Shown: positions 50,671 to 59,428 of the stretch, piece after piece
Layout of the letters: each line of letters starts with the position of its first letter
Numbering within the stretch: the stretch's first letter is position 1
Assembly: GCA_964647485.1 (NCBI GenBank)
Contig: CAZYHV010000013.1
Location: forward strand, 1-64,000
DNA length: 64,000 nucleotides
Reading direction: 5' to 3'
Origin: FW021-bin31 sp964647485
Lineage (GTDB): Bacteria > Bacteroidota > Bacteroidia > Chitinophagales > Chitinophagaceae
Made by a program: the position numbers and the translations under genes
The notes under the pieces: model-generated
Told to the model about the DNA's origin: nothing
What the model saw: the letters and a program-made list of their open reading frames with translations, nothing else
Databases searched by the model: none

Positions 50671-51453
50671 ATGAAACAAATACCCAATATTTTAACTCTT
50701 GGAAATTTATTTTGCGGCATACTTGCTATTGTATTCGTATTACATACCCCCGTTTTCATCTCTGATTTTAACGGACAATCTTTTATTGTCAACACCCCTC
50801 CTGCCATTTATTGGGCGTCTGTATTCATTGGGATAGCTGCTATTTTTGATTTTTTAGATGGTTTTGCAGCCCGTTTGTTGCATGTCAGTTCGCCTCTTGG
50901 GGGACAGTTAGATTCTCTTGCTGACTTAGTTACATTCGGAGTCGCTCCGGGAACCATCCTTTATCATTTCCTTTCTCAAGCCTATATGCAACAACCGGAA
51001 GCTATCCGGGTATCCCTTTTAGCTGTCGCTCCCGCACTGTTACTACCTTGTTTTACAGCTTACCGACTGGCCAGGTTCAATACTTATCAGTCTCATTCCA
51101 CGAATTTTACCGGTATTCCGGCACCGGCAATAGGACTGTTTATAGCTTCTTTTCCCCTAATCCAATTTTATGAACAGCTTCCATTTTCAAAATGGCTTCA
51201 ACACCCTTGGTTACTTTATCTCATTTTGGCTTTGTGTTGTTTTTTTATGGTCTGTAATATTCCTTTCTTTAGTTTCAAAATAAAAAGTCTTTCTTGGAAA
51301 GGAAATGTCCTTCGATATCTATTGATAGTTTTAACAGCCATAAGTATTCCATTTTTACACTGGGGCAGTGTGGCTTTTTGTTTTCTTTTGTATATCATTT
51401 TGTCCATTGGCAAATTTTGGTTCGCTCCTGACCTAAAAGATTTAGAAAAATGA
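50671..51453 (+). CDS. pssA: CDP-diacylglycerol-serine O-phosphatidyltransferase
   Basis: PssA makes phosphatidylserine, the precursor of phosphatidylethanolamine, in the inner membrane. 260 residues with about seven helices and the CDP-alcohol phosphatidyltransferase motif DG-x2-AR-x8-G-x3-D-x3-D, here DGFAARLLHVSSPLGG followed by QLDSLAD (about residues 70-92). The downstream TFGVAPG is typical for the serine enzyme. Complete. Confidence 0.92.
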   Translation: MKQIPNILTLGNLFCGILAIVFVLHTPVFISDFNGQSFIVNTPPAIYWASVFIGIAAIFDFLDGFAARLLHVSSPLGGQLDSLADLVTFGVAPGTILYHFLSQAYMQQPEAIRVSLLAVAPALLLPCFTAYRLARFNTYQSHSTNFTGIPAPAIGLFIASFPLIQFYEQLPFSKWLQHPWLLYLILALCCFFMVCNIPFFSFKIKSLSWKGNVLRYLLIVLTAISIPFLHWGSVAFCFLLYIILSIGKFWFAPDLKDLEK

Positions 51454-51455
51454 TG

Positions 51456-51463
51456 TAGGTTTG
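51456..51463 (+). promoter_or_regulatory. Promoter -7 element for purS
   Basis: Reads TAggTTTG immediately after the pssA stop codon and 17 nt before purS. Confidence 0.4.
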
Positions 51464-51480
51464 CCACAAATTTTATTAGC

Positions 51481-51732
51481 ATGACCTTTACAGCCCTCAT
51501 TAATGTAATGCCCTTAAAAGAACTATTAGACCCTCAGGGAAAAGCAGTTCACAATAGTTTAGAAAATTTAGGCCTTGGCGACATCAACAAAGTAAGGATA
51601 GGTAAACATATCACCTTACAAATAGAAGCTCAAAACAAGGACAAAGCAAAAGAAATAGCTGAAAAAGCTTGTAATAAATTATTAGCAAATCCGGTCATGG
51701 AATACTTTGAAGTGACCATTTTAGAAGATTAA
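51481..51732 (+). CDS. purS: Phosphoribosylformylglycinamidine synthase subunit PurS
   Basis: 83-residue PurS, the small subunit that bridges PurL and PurQ in purine synthesis. It matches the family throughout: VMPLKELLDPQGKAVHNSLENLG, RIGKHITLQIEA, EKACNKLLANPVMEYFEV. purL and purQ are not in the window, so it is separated from them. rsmI follows after 9 nt. Confidence 0.93.
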   Translation: MTFTALINVMPLKELLDPQGKAVHNSLENLGLGDINKVRIGKHITLQIEAQNKDKAKEIAEKACNKLLANPVMEYFEVTILED

Positions 51733-51741
51733 TTTTTCTTT

Positions 51742-52413
51742 ATGGGAAAATTGTATCTCATACCTACGCCTATAGGGAATTTGGAAGATTTCACCTTCCG
51801 TGCTGTATCCATCTTAAATGAGGTAGATCTTGTTTTGGCTGAAGATACACGAACCTCTTCTATTCTCCTAAAACACTATCAGATCGACCAACCTCTTTCT
51901 TCTTTTCATCAACATAATGAACATCGGATAACAGACAAACTGGTACAAAGGATAAAAGGAGGAGAAACGATGGCGCTCTTAACGGATGCCGGTACTCCGG
52001 GAGTCTCCGATCCGGGTTTTTTACTTGTTCGCGCTTGTGTCAGAGAAGAGATAACAATAAGCTGTCTTCCCGGAGCCACAGCATTTGTTCCGGCTCTGGT
52101 CAACAGCGGTATCCCCATGACACGTTTTACTTTTGAAGGTTTTTTACCTCATAAAAAAGGAAGAAAAAAACGACTCTCTAAGTTGGCAGAAGAAGAACGA
52201 ACCATGGTCTTCTATGAATCTCCCCAACGCTTGTTAAAAACACTAGCAACATTCATCGAATATTTTGGATCAGAAAGAGCCTGTTGTGTTTGCAGGGAAC
52301 TCACCAAAGTATATGAGGAAAACAAAAGAGGCAGCTTGCAAGAAGTCTATGACTATTATGCCGATCAAAAAGTAAAAGGAGAAATAGTCATTATATTGGC
52401 AGGGACTGCCTGA
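51742..52413 (+). CDS. rsmI: 16S rRNA (cytidine(1402)-2'-O)-methyltransferase
   Basis: RsmI methylates the ribose of C1402 in 16S rRNA with SAM. 223 residues of the tetrapyrrole-methylase fold: LYLIPTPIGNLEDFTFRAV, LAEDTRTSSILLKHY, LLTDAGTPGVSDPG and LPGATAFVPALVNSG, then FEGFLPHKKGRK. Lacks the C-terminal extension of the E. coli enzyme, as in many relatives. Converges on dnaJ. Confidence 0.94.
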   Translation: MGKLYLIPTPIGNLEDFTFRAVSILNEVDLVLAEDTRTSSILLKHYQIDQPLSSFHQHNEHRITDKLVQRIKGGETMALLTDAGTPGVSDPGFLLVRACVREEITISCLPGATAFVPALVNSGIPMTRFTFEGFLPHKKGRKKRLSKLAEEERTMVFYESPQRLLKTLATFIEYFGSERACCVCRELTKVYEENKRGSLQEVYDYYADQKVKGEIVIILAGTA

Positions 52414-52471
52414 AAACCTGCTATTATCCATCATCACAAGGATTCAGACAGTCTCTCTTTGGTGGCAAGCT

Positions 52472-53638
52472 TTAACTAAAAACATCCTTAATTTTATCAA
52501 AGAAATTCTTTTCTGATTTTCCTGGCTGTGGTTTAAAGTTTTCCGCTCCTCTCAATGCTTCCATCATTTCTTTTTCTTCCGCATTTAGGTTTTGCGGTGT
52601 CCAGACATTAACCCGGATTAATTGATCTCCTTTATCATATCGTTGCACAGCGGGGAAACCCTTTCCTTTCAATCGGAAGATCTTTCCTCCTTGTGTTCCT
52701 GCAGGGATGTTGATCTTTGCATGTCCGTCTATGGTAGGGACTTCTATCTTATTTCCAAAAACAGCATCCGGAATCGAGATATGCAAATCATAGGCGACAT
52801 TTTTTCCTTCCCGATGTAATTTAGGATGTTTCTCTTCTTCTACGACAACGATCAGATCCCCATTCATTCCCCCTCTTTCTCCGGCATTTCCCTTTCCGGA
52901 CAGGCTTAGTTGCATGCCTTCCTCTACTCCTGCAGGAATATCAATAGATACCGTTTCCTCTCCATAAGTTCTTCCGGAACCTTTACAATTACTACACTTT
53001 GCCGTTACAATAGAGCCTTGTCCATTACAGGTCGGACAGGTTGTCACGGTTTGCATCTGCCCTAAGAAAGTCTGGGATACTTTACTAACCTGACCGGATC
53101 CTCCACAGGTTCCACAAGTTTGAAAAGAAGACTTATCCTTTGCACCATTACCACCACATTGGGAGCAGGTGGTATATTTTTTCACTTTTATCTTCTTGGT
53201 GGCACCATGAGCAATTTCTTTGTAATTCAGTTTAATTCGAACACGAAGGTTCGTTCCTCGCACTCCCCGAGAGCGTCGTTGACCACCGGTCGATCTGCCA
53301 CCGCCGCCGCCAAAAAAGCTGCTAAAAATATCTTCACCACCGAAAATATCCCCAAAATTGGAAAAAATATCATCCATTCCCATACCTCCGGCCCCCCCCA
53401 TGCCTCCGGCACCTCTCATTCCGGCATGACCAAAACGATCATATTGTGCTTTTTTGTCAGGATTGCTCAACACCTCATACGCTTCCGCAGCTTCTTTAAA
53501 CTTGTCTTCGGCCTCCTTATCTCCCGGATTTCTATCCGGATGATACTTCATGGCCACTTTTCTGTAAGCCTTTTTTATCTCTGTCTGATTGGCACCTTTG
53601 GAAATGTTTAGTACCTCGTAATAATCTCTTTTTGTCAT
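52472..53638 (-). CDS. dnaJ: Chaperone DnaJ
   Basis: DnaJ, 388 residues, stimulates the DnaK ATPase. J domain with HPD (YHPDRNPGD, about 30-38), Gly/Phe-rich region (about 75-120), four CxxCxGxG zinc repeats (CSQCGGNGA, CGTCGGSGQ, CPTCNGQGS, CSNCKGSGR, about 150-215) and the C-terminal substrate domains. Complete. It lies 16 nt after grpE and forms a heat-shock operon; dnaK is not in the window. Confidence 0.97.
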   Translation of the reverse strand: MTKRDYYEVLNISKGANQTEIKKAYRKVAMKYHPDRNPGDKEAEDKFKEAAEAYEVLSNPDKKAQYDRFGHAGMRGAGGMGGAGGMGMDDIFSNFGDIFGGEDIFSSFFGGGGGRSTGGQRRSRGVRGTNLRVRIKLNYKEIAHGATKKIKVKKYTTCSQCGGNGAKDKSSFQTCGTCGGSGQVSKVSQTFLGQMQTVTTCPTCNGQGSIVTAKCSNCKGSGRTYGEETVSIDIPAGVEEGMQLSLSGKGNAGERGGMNGDLIVVVEEEKHPKLHREGKNVAYDLHISIPDAVFGNKIEVPTIDGHAKINIPAGTQGGKIFRLKGKGFPAVQRYDKGDQLIRVNVWTPQNLNAEEKEMMEALRGAENFKPQPGKSEKNFFDKIKDVFS

Positions 53639-53654
53639 GCTTCAATAATTTACC

Positions 53655-54266
53655 TCATTTACCAACAACTACTTTGGCATGTCTTATTAATTTATCATTT
53701 AGATAATATCCCTTTTGAACATTATCGATTACCTTACCTTTAAGATCTTCTGAGGGTGCAGGAATTTCAGCAATCGCTTCCTGAAGCTCCGCATCATAGG
53801 GTTCATGAATACATTCCATTTCAGTCACCCCTCTGGATTTTAATGTTTTCCTTAATTTATCAAAAATTAAAGTTGCTCCTTCCCTTACAGAATGAACATC
53901 ATCAGTTTTTTGCATCTCGATTTCTGCACGATCGGCATCGTCCAAAACATCCAAAAGGGTTTTGATAACGTCTTTTTCTGCTGTTTGCATGAGTGCTATA
54001 CGCTCTTTAGCAGTACGTCTGCGATAATTATCAAATTCTGCTACCAAACGAAGATATTTATCCCGGAGTTCTTCCGATTCATCTTTTTCAGACTCAGGAT
54101 TTTCTCCTTCCGGTTCTTCCTCTTCAAGATCTCCTTCCGTTATCTCTTCTTCCAACTCGGGTGATATATCATTATCTTCTTTCTCGGACAATTCCTCTTC
54201 ATTCAGTTCCTCGTCCTGCACTCTTTTTTCATCTTTTTTCATTCGAAGATTTTTAAAATTAAACAT
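53655..54266 (-). CDS. grpE: Nucleotide exchange factor GrpE
   Basis: GrpE releases ADP from DnaK. 203 residues: a very acidic Glu/Asp-rich N terminus (about 10-65), a long coiled coil (RDKYLRLVAEFDNYRRRTAKER, in part) and the C-terminal beta-wing (VTEMECIHEPYDAELQEAIAEI, in part, ending HAKVVVGK). An internal ATG at 54242 is an alternative start. Upstream of dnaJ in the same operon. No CIRCE element was recognised upstream. Confidence 0.94.
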   Translation of the reverse strand: MFNFKNLRMKKDEKRVQDEELNEEELSEKEDNDISPELEEEITEGDLEEEEPEGENPESEKDESEELRDKYLRLVAEFDNYRRRTAKERIALMQTAEKDVIKTLLDVLDDADRAEIEMQKTDDVHSVREGATLIFDKLRKTLKSRGVTEMECIHEPYDAELQEAIAEIPAPSEDLKGKVIDNVQKGYYLNDKLIRHAKVVVGK

Positions 54267-54409
54267 CTAATACAATCACTTTTCAGATAAATAAAAAGTA
54301 ATAATTCGAAACAATCAGACAAAGATGGGCAATTTTATTGCCAATATGTGATTTTGAGACAAAATGACAGAATGTGCTAAAAAAAGGGAAGAAAACTTAA
54401 AAAGAAAAT

Positions 54410-54802
54410 TTATTTCACAACATTAAATTTCCCGGACTCCACAAGATGACCTTGCTTATCCCGCAACTGATAAATATAGATTCCACTATAATAATCCTTC
54501 AAATTAAGTGTTTTATTATCACTGAAACCGGTAATTTTATCTACTGCTTTCCCTAAGAAATTATAAATCTTAATTTCATAGGTTTTATTATAAGGATTGC
54601 TTTTTAATTTGAAATTAATCTGGCGGGTAGCCGGAACAGGATATAATTTCAAGAGCTTCTTATCTTCTTTATGCTGCTGGGTTTGAGTAGACTTGGTATT
54701 AACTTTTAGAAAATCTTTGCCAAAATCAAATTTGTCTTGTGCGCTCAAAGTGAACGTACCGCAAACAAATATAAGTAATAAAAAAGTAAGCCTTTTCTTC
54801 AT
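54410..54802 (-). CDS. Miniature exported protein with T9SS C-terminal sorting domain
   Basis: 130-residue protein: signal peptide (MKKRLTFLLLIFVCGTFTLSAQ), a short polar linker with basic residues, and a Por/T9SS type A sorting domain (LKLYPVPATRQINFKL, YEIKIYNFLGKAVD, YYSGIYIYQLRD, GKFNVVK). There is no separate cargo domain. T9SS proteins are moved across the outer membrane and the sorting domain is usually cleaved, so what would be left is only about 25 residues. The start at 54802 begins the signal peptide; the longer frame to 54865 is not supported. Confidence 0.82.
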   Translation of the reverse strand: MKKRLTFLLLIFVCGTFTLSAQDKFDFGKDFLKVNTKSTQTQQHKEDKKLLKLYPVPATRQINFKLKSNPYNKTYEIKIYNFLGKAVDKITGFSDNKTLNLKDYYSGIYIYQLRDKQGHLVESGKFNVVK

Positions 54803-55033
54803 GGCAATCAATTCTAAAAGTTTCTTATTCAATAATATTCTATTTTCATTTTTACCCCTTTTCAAGGAGCTAACGCAAAATTAATAAATAACGAGAGGAT
54901 AAATATAAGAAATTTTTTGTTTTATTCAAAATTTAACATTCCCCGCTGTCTATTTTTTATTTTCTTTTACATTTTAAAAGAGAACATCCTACTTTATTAG
55001 CTCAATAATTATGCCAACGATCGCATAATAAGA

Positions 55034-55058
55034 AAAAGCACCCAAGAAAGGTGCTTTT
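55034..55058 (-). terminator. Terminator of Nif3/zinc-ribbon operon
   Basis: 9-bp stem AAAAGCACC / GGTGCTTTT with a 7 nt loop and T residues on the minus strand, 25 nt past the stop of the zinc-ribbon gene. Confidence 0.75.
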
Positions 55059-55082
55059 CTTACACTTAAATATATAATTTAA

Positions 55083-55841
55083 TTATATCTCAACAGCATC
55101 AAACAGATCAGGATCTGTCAATATTCTTCCACAATTTTCGCAGGCAATAATTTTCTTTCGCTGACGAATTTCAGCTTGTACTTGAGGAGGAATCGCATTA
55201 AAACACCCACCACAGGACTCTCTCTCTATACTTACAATCGCCAATCCATTCCTATACGTACGACGAATTTTTTCATACGCATTTAGAAGGCGATCTTCTA
55301 CTTTGTCTTTGGCTTTAGCGGATCTTTCCTCTAATTTTTTTTCTTCTTCTTCTGTTTCCCCGATAATCTTTTCCAGCTCAACCTTTTTCACTTTCAAATC
55401 TTCTTTCCTAACTTTCAGGGCTTTTTGTGCTATCTTTTTATTCTCTTCCTTCTGTTTTATCTTGACTTCTGCATCCCGAATTTGCTTCTTCGCATATTGC
55501 GCTTCTAATTCTTCATGCTCAATCTCTTTAGAGATGGCCTCATACTCACGGTTATTTTTCACATTATCCTGTTGCGTTTCATATTTTTTAATCAACTCTT
55601 CAGAATTTTTGATCCCGCGTTTTTTCTCAACAATAAAATTCTCTATTCCTTGAATTTCTGCTTCAATATTAGATTTTCTGGTATTTAACCCTTCAATATC
55701 ATCTTCCAGATCATTGACCTCCATGGGTAATTCTCCCCGAAGGATAGCAATTTCATCTAATTTTGAATCGATCTTCTGTAATTTTAACAGAGATTCTATC
55801 TTTTCTTCTATGGAAAATTCCTTTGATTTTGCTTTCGCCAT
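55083..55841 (-). CDS. C4 zinc-ribbon coiled-coil protein (COG1579 type)
   Basis: 252-residue protein: an almost unbroken coiled coil (about 10-195) and a C-terminal C4 zinc ribbon (SCGGCFNAIPPQVQAEIRQR with CxxC, then CENCGRIL with CxxC). Proteins of this type are conserved beside Nif3-like genes and are proposed to act in RNA or nucleic-acid metabolism, without proof. It follows the Nif3-like gene by 3 nt and the pair ends at a clear terminator. Confidence 0.85.
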   Translation of the reverse strand: MAKAKSKEFSIEEKIESLLKLQKIDSKLDEIAILRGELPMEVNDLEDDIEGLNTRKSNIEAEIQGIENFIVEKKRGIKNSEELIKKYETQQDNVKNNREYEAISKEIEHEELEAQYAKKQIRDAEVKIKQKEENKKIAQKALKVRKEDLKVKKVELEKIIGETEEEEKKLEERSAKAKDKVEDRLLNAYEKIRRTYRNGLAIVSIERESCGGCFNAIPPQVQAEIRQRKKIIACENCGRILTDPDLFDAVEI

Positions 55842-55844
55842 AGC

Positions 55845-56942
55845 TTAATGCAAATAATTTATTGGATTCGTACGAATATTCGACTTCAAAGCTGCAAAGG
55901 TAGGAAATTTTTCTTTCAAAATACGATTAAAAACATCTACTGTAAATTGTTCACTCTCAAAATGCCCGATATCGGCAATTACCAACTGTCCATCAGCATC
56001 AAAAAATTCGTGGTATTTAAAATCGGCCGTTATAAACAGATCCGCGCCTGCCCGAATAGCCTTTTTCAACAAGAAGCTACCGGCACCACCACAAACCGCT
56101 ACTTTTTTTATCTTTTTTCCCAGAAGAGGAGTATAACGGATTCCTCCGGCCTTCATGTTCATTTTTATTTTTTGTAGAAACTCCATCTCCTCCATTGGTT
56201 TTTCTAACACGCCTATCATGCCACTTCCTACTTTTTCATACTCATTTTCTAAGGCTACAATATCGTAGGCTACTTCTTCATATGGATGAGCCTGTTGCAG
56301 AGCAGCAATTACTTTGCTTTTTATGACAGCCGGAAAGATCACCTCTAATTTCGTCTCCGGTTCTACATGTTGCTTTCCCTTTTCTCCTACATAAGGATTT
56401 GTCTCTTCTCCGGCTTTGAAAGAACCTTCCCCCTTTACACTAAATCCGGACTCGCTATAATTCCCAATATGCCCTGCTCCGGCTTCAAAGAGTGCCGATC
56501 GAACCTGTTCTGCCTGCTTATGCGGAACAAAAGTATATAACTTATTTAGCTCGTTTTTTTTAGGAAGCAGTATCTGTTGATTCTGAAGGCCCAATCGTTC
56601 GCAAATCATAGCATTGACTCCCTGTTTCACATTGTCGAGATTGGTATGAGCGGCATAAATAGCAACATCCTTTTTTATGGCTTTGATTACCGTTCGCTCG
56701 ACGTAATTTTTCCCATTCAACTGCTTCAACCCCTTAAAAATAATCGGATGATGGGCAATAATCAGGTTGCAGCCTCTTTCGACAGCTTCTTCTACCACCG
56801 CTTCAGTAACATCTAAAGTGAGCAAGGCATTGGTCACATCCTCTTCCGGATGACCGGTAAGCAAACCGGCATTATCATAGGATTCCTGGTAAGCAGGTGG
56901 AGCAAATTCCGCTATCGTCCGAATAATTTCTTTGATTTTCAT
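55845..56942 (-). CDS. Nif3-like dinuclear metal-centre protein (YqfO type)
   Basis: 365-residue Nif3-like protein (GTP cyclohydrolase I type 2/NIF3 family) with metal ligands in IAHHPIIFKGLK, AAHTNLDN and late HFESEQ, and an inserted PII/CutA1-like domain (about 130-240; LEVIFPAVIKSKVIAAL) that marks the YqfO form. Hexameric toroid in known structures; the biochemical role is unsettled. The start at 56942 is chosen because a TAnnTTTG element overlaps the longer frame to 57002. It is cotranscribed with the zinc-ribbon gene. Confidence 0.9.
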   Translation of the reverse strand: MKIKEIIRTIAEFAPPAYQESYDNAGLLTGHPEEDVTNALLTLDVTEAVVEEAVERGCNLIIAHHPIIFKGLKQLNGKNYVERTVIKAIKKDVAIYAAHTNLDNVKQGVNAMICERLGLQNQQILLPKKNELNKLYTFVPHKQAEQVRSALFEAGAGHIGNYSESGFSVKGEGSFKAGEETNPYVGEKGKQHVEPETKLEVIFPAVIKSKVIAALQQAHPYEEVAYDIVALENEYEKVGSGMIGVLEKPMEEMEFLQKIKMNMKAGGIRYTPLLGKKIKKVAVCGGAGSFLLKKAIRAGADLFITADFKYHEFFDADGQLVIADIGHFESEQFTVDVFNRILKEKFPTFAALKSNIRTNPINYLH

Positions 56943-56946
56943 AAAA

Positions 56947-56954
56947 CAAAGATA
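56947..56954 (-). promoter_or_regulatory. Promoter -7 element for Nif3-like gene
   Basis: The minus strand reads TAtcTTTG with 4 nt to the ATG at 56942; a leaderless mRNA is predicted. Confidence 0.45.
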
Positions 56955-56966
56955 GGTTACCGGTCT

Positions 56967-56983
56967 GACGGTTCCAAACCGTC
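56967..56983. repeat. Small palindrome between divergent genes
   Basis: GACGGTT-cca-AACCGTC, a perfect 7-bp-arm hairpin, flanked on both sides by further GTCTGAC copies. It resembles dispersed REP-like palindromes and lies in the divergent spacer upstream of the Nif3-like gene and the CarboxypepD-like gene. Confidence 0.5.
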
Positions 56984-57034
56984 TGACTGATAACAAACGC
57001 ATAAAAAGTATCTAAAAATGATTACCTTAGAAAA

Positions 57035-57760
57035 ATGCTTTTAAAAATCTCTTGCAAGACGTTTCTTTTGTTTTGCTTATGTTGCATCACTATCTTATCT
57101 GCCAAAGCACAGGTCACCATCACCGGAAAAATAACCGATGCCGTCACCGGAAAGCCACTCTCAGGAGCTTACATTGTTGGTAAAAGCGGACGAAGCATTG
57201 TTTATACCGATTCTTCAGGTCATTATAAGATTACCGTAAAGAAAGAGAGAACAGTGAAATATCATTATGTTGGTTATTTTATTGAAGAATTCGATATTCC
57301 GAAACGGCTCACCCACATCGTCCATGACGTCAAGCTCCTGCCCAAGCGAAGTCGGTTAAAAATGGTGGAGGTAAAGGGATACTCAAAATATACCCTAGAC
57401 TCATTAGACCGAATAAAAGATTTTAACACTTTCTTACAACGTTCCAATCCCAATTTTCTGGATACGCACACCCCACCCGAACACGGAGCCGGTTTTGTTT
57501 TTCATCCCTTTACTTATTTTTCAAAAGACGCCCGCAGGAAACGACAATTCCGAAAAAGGTATAAGCAACATGAAAAAGAAGCTTATATCGATTCCCGATA
57601 CAGCCCGAAGACGGTTTCCAAAGTAACCGGTCTCACAGGAGATTCACTAAAAATATTTATGCTCAAGTATCGCCCACCCTACAAATTTACCCGACATGCA
57701 GAAGAATTGGTATTCAAATCCTGGATTCTCAAGCATTATAAAAAATGGATAAAGAGATGA
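57035..57760 (+). CDS. CarboxypepD_reg-like exported protein
   Basis: 241-residue protein with signal peptide (MLLKISCKTFLLFCLCCITILSAKA), a carboxypeptidase-regulatory-like beta-sandwich (about 28-105; ITGKITDAVTGKPLSGAYIV, TDSSGHYKITVK, YHYVGYFIEE) and a basic C-terminal half rich in Arg/Lys/Tyr. Like the protein at 30705-31346 it has the module alone, plus a TPPEHGAG motif in its C-terminal half. Periplasmic or outer-membrane associated; function unknown. Confidence 0.78.
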   Translation: MLLKISCKTFLLFCLCCITILSAKAQVTITGKITDAVTGKPLSGAYIVGKSGRSIVYTDSSGHYKITVKKERTVKYHYVGYFIEEFDIPKRLTHIVHDVKLLPKRSRLKMVEVKGYSKYTLDSLDRIKDFNTFLQRSNPNFLDTHTPPEHGAGFVFHPFTYFSKDARRKRQFRKRYKQHEKEAYIDSRYSPKTVSKVTGLTGDSLKIFMLKYRPPYKFTRHAEELVFKSWILKHYKKWIKR

Positions 57761-57843
57761 ACACTTATTCTATATTTTTTGGGAAATTTGCTGTTTCTTA
57801 ACCTACTACCGAAGACTTACTTATACCGAAATATAATTTTACG

Positions 57844-59337
57844 ATGGAAAATAAATATGCACAATACGTAGAAAAAATGCAGAAAATTGCTGATATAAAA
57901 TATGCTTCAGCCGTACTCAACTGGGATGAAGAGACTTATCTTCCGGAAAAAGGAGCCGAATTTAGAGGACGGCAAATGGCCACTCTATCTACGCTGGCTC
58001 ACGATCTTTTTGCCGATAAAAAATTGGGCGATCTTTTACTAGAGCTATCTCAAGATTCGACACTCGATACTATACAAAAGGGGAATGTGCAACGCAGTAG
58101 GGAGAATTACGACAAAAACAAGAAATATCCTACTGCATTTGTTCATCGTCTATCCATGACTTCCTCCGAATGTTACCATGCCTGGATAAAAGCCAGAAAA
58201 GAAAACGATTTTAGTCTCTATCAACCGGCACTACAAAAGATGGTGAACCTGAAAAGAGAAGAAGCAGAATTACTGGGTTACAACGATCACCCCTATGATG
58301 CCCTCTTAGATGATTTTGAAAAAGGAGCTACCGTAAAAATGCTGGATCAGATTTTTCATCAGGTAGAAACTTCTTTACAGCCTATTACAGACAAAATACT
58401 CGAACAGGAGCCTCTCGACAACCGTCTTCTTCATCAACATTTTGATAAAGATCAGCAATGGGACTTTAGCATAAAAACCCTTAAAGCCATGGGTTTTGAT
58501 TTCAAAGCCGGTCGGCAAGATATTTCTGAACATCCATTCACCACCAGTTTTAACCCTAAAGATGTCAGAGTGACTACGCGTGTCGACGAAAACGATTTTG
58601 CTTTCCTCCTATGGAGTAGTATTCATGAAGGAGGGCATGCCTTATATGAGCAAGGATTATCGGAAAAACAATATGGCCTTCCGGCAGGAGAAGCGACTTC
58701 TCTTTCTATTCACGAATCTCAATCTCGTTTATGGGAAAATAATGTAGGAAGAAGTTTGCCTTTCTGGCAACATTTTTATCCAAAGCTAAAGACTCTATTT
58801 AACAATCAACTAAAGGACAAAGACCTGAATACTTTTTATAGCGCCATGAATAAGGTTCAAGCCAGTCCCATAAGAACAGAATCCGATGAATTAACCTATC
58901 ATTTTCACATCCTCATTCGTTATGAAATCGAGAAAGACCTGATTTCGGGAAAATTGTCGGTAAAGGATCTAAAAGAGGCTTGGAATAATGCCTACAAAAA
59001 ATATCTGGGGATTGACATCAAAGATGACAAAACAGGTATTTTGCAGGATATTCATTGGAGTTTTGGGGGATTTGGATATTTCCCTACTTACTCTCTGGGG
59101 AGTTTCTACGCAGCACAATTTTTTAGTGCTGCTCAAAACAGCATTGATCATCTGGATGAAAAAATAGCACAAGGCAATCTTCACGAACTACTTTCCTGGC
59201 TACGTACGCATATACATCAACATGGAAGCCTTTATCGTTCTGAAGAGTTATGTAAAAAGATAACAGGAGAATCTTTAGACATTTCCTACTTTATAGACTA
59301 TGCCAAAGAAAAATATAAAACTTTGTATTCACTTTAA
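57844..59337 (+). CDS. M32 family metallocarboxypeptidase
   Basis: 497-residue thermostable-carboxypeptidase-1 type enzyme (M32), full length. Zinc motif HEGGH (about residues 261-265) and the downstream glutamate in IHESQSRLWEN (about 290-300); also the family stretch TTRVDENDF. No signal peptide, so cytosolic. It removes C-terminal residues from peptides with broad specificity. Confidence 0.94.
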   Translation: MENKYAQYVEKMQKIADIKYASAVLNWDEETYLPEKGAEFRGRQMATLSTLAHDLFADKKLGDLLLELSQDSTLDTIQKGNVQRSRENYDKNKKYPTAFVHRLSMTSSECYHAWIKARKENDFSLYQPALQKMVNLKREEAELLGYNDHPYDALLDDFEKGATVKMLDQIFHQVETSLQPITDKILEQEPLDNRLLHQHFDKDQQWDFSIKTLKAMGFDFKAGRQDISEHPFTTSFNPKDVRVTTRVDENDFAFLLWSSIHEGGHALYEQGLSEKQYGLPAGEATSLSIHESQSRLWENNVGRSLPFWQHFYPKLKTLFNNQLKDKDLNTFYSAMNKVQASPIRTESDELTYHFHILIRYEIEKDLISGKLSVKDLKEAWNNAYKKYLGIDIKDDKTGILQDIHWSFGGFGYFPTYSLGSFYAAQFFSAAQNSIDHLDEKIAQGNLHELLSWLRTHIHQHGSLYRSEELCKKITGESLDISYFIDYAKEKYKTLYSL

Positions 59338-59428
59338 ACATCCGGGAGAGATTTTAAATTTTGCGCCCCTTTCCCGTTTTATTGTATAATTTTGTTGTTT
59401 ATCTATTACTTATAAAATTCCTTTATCT

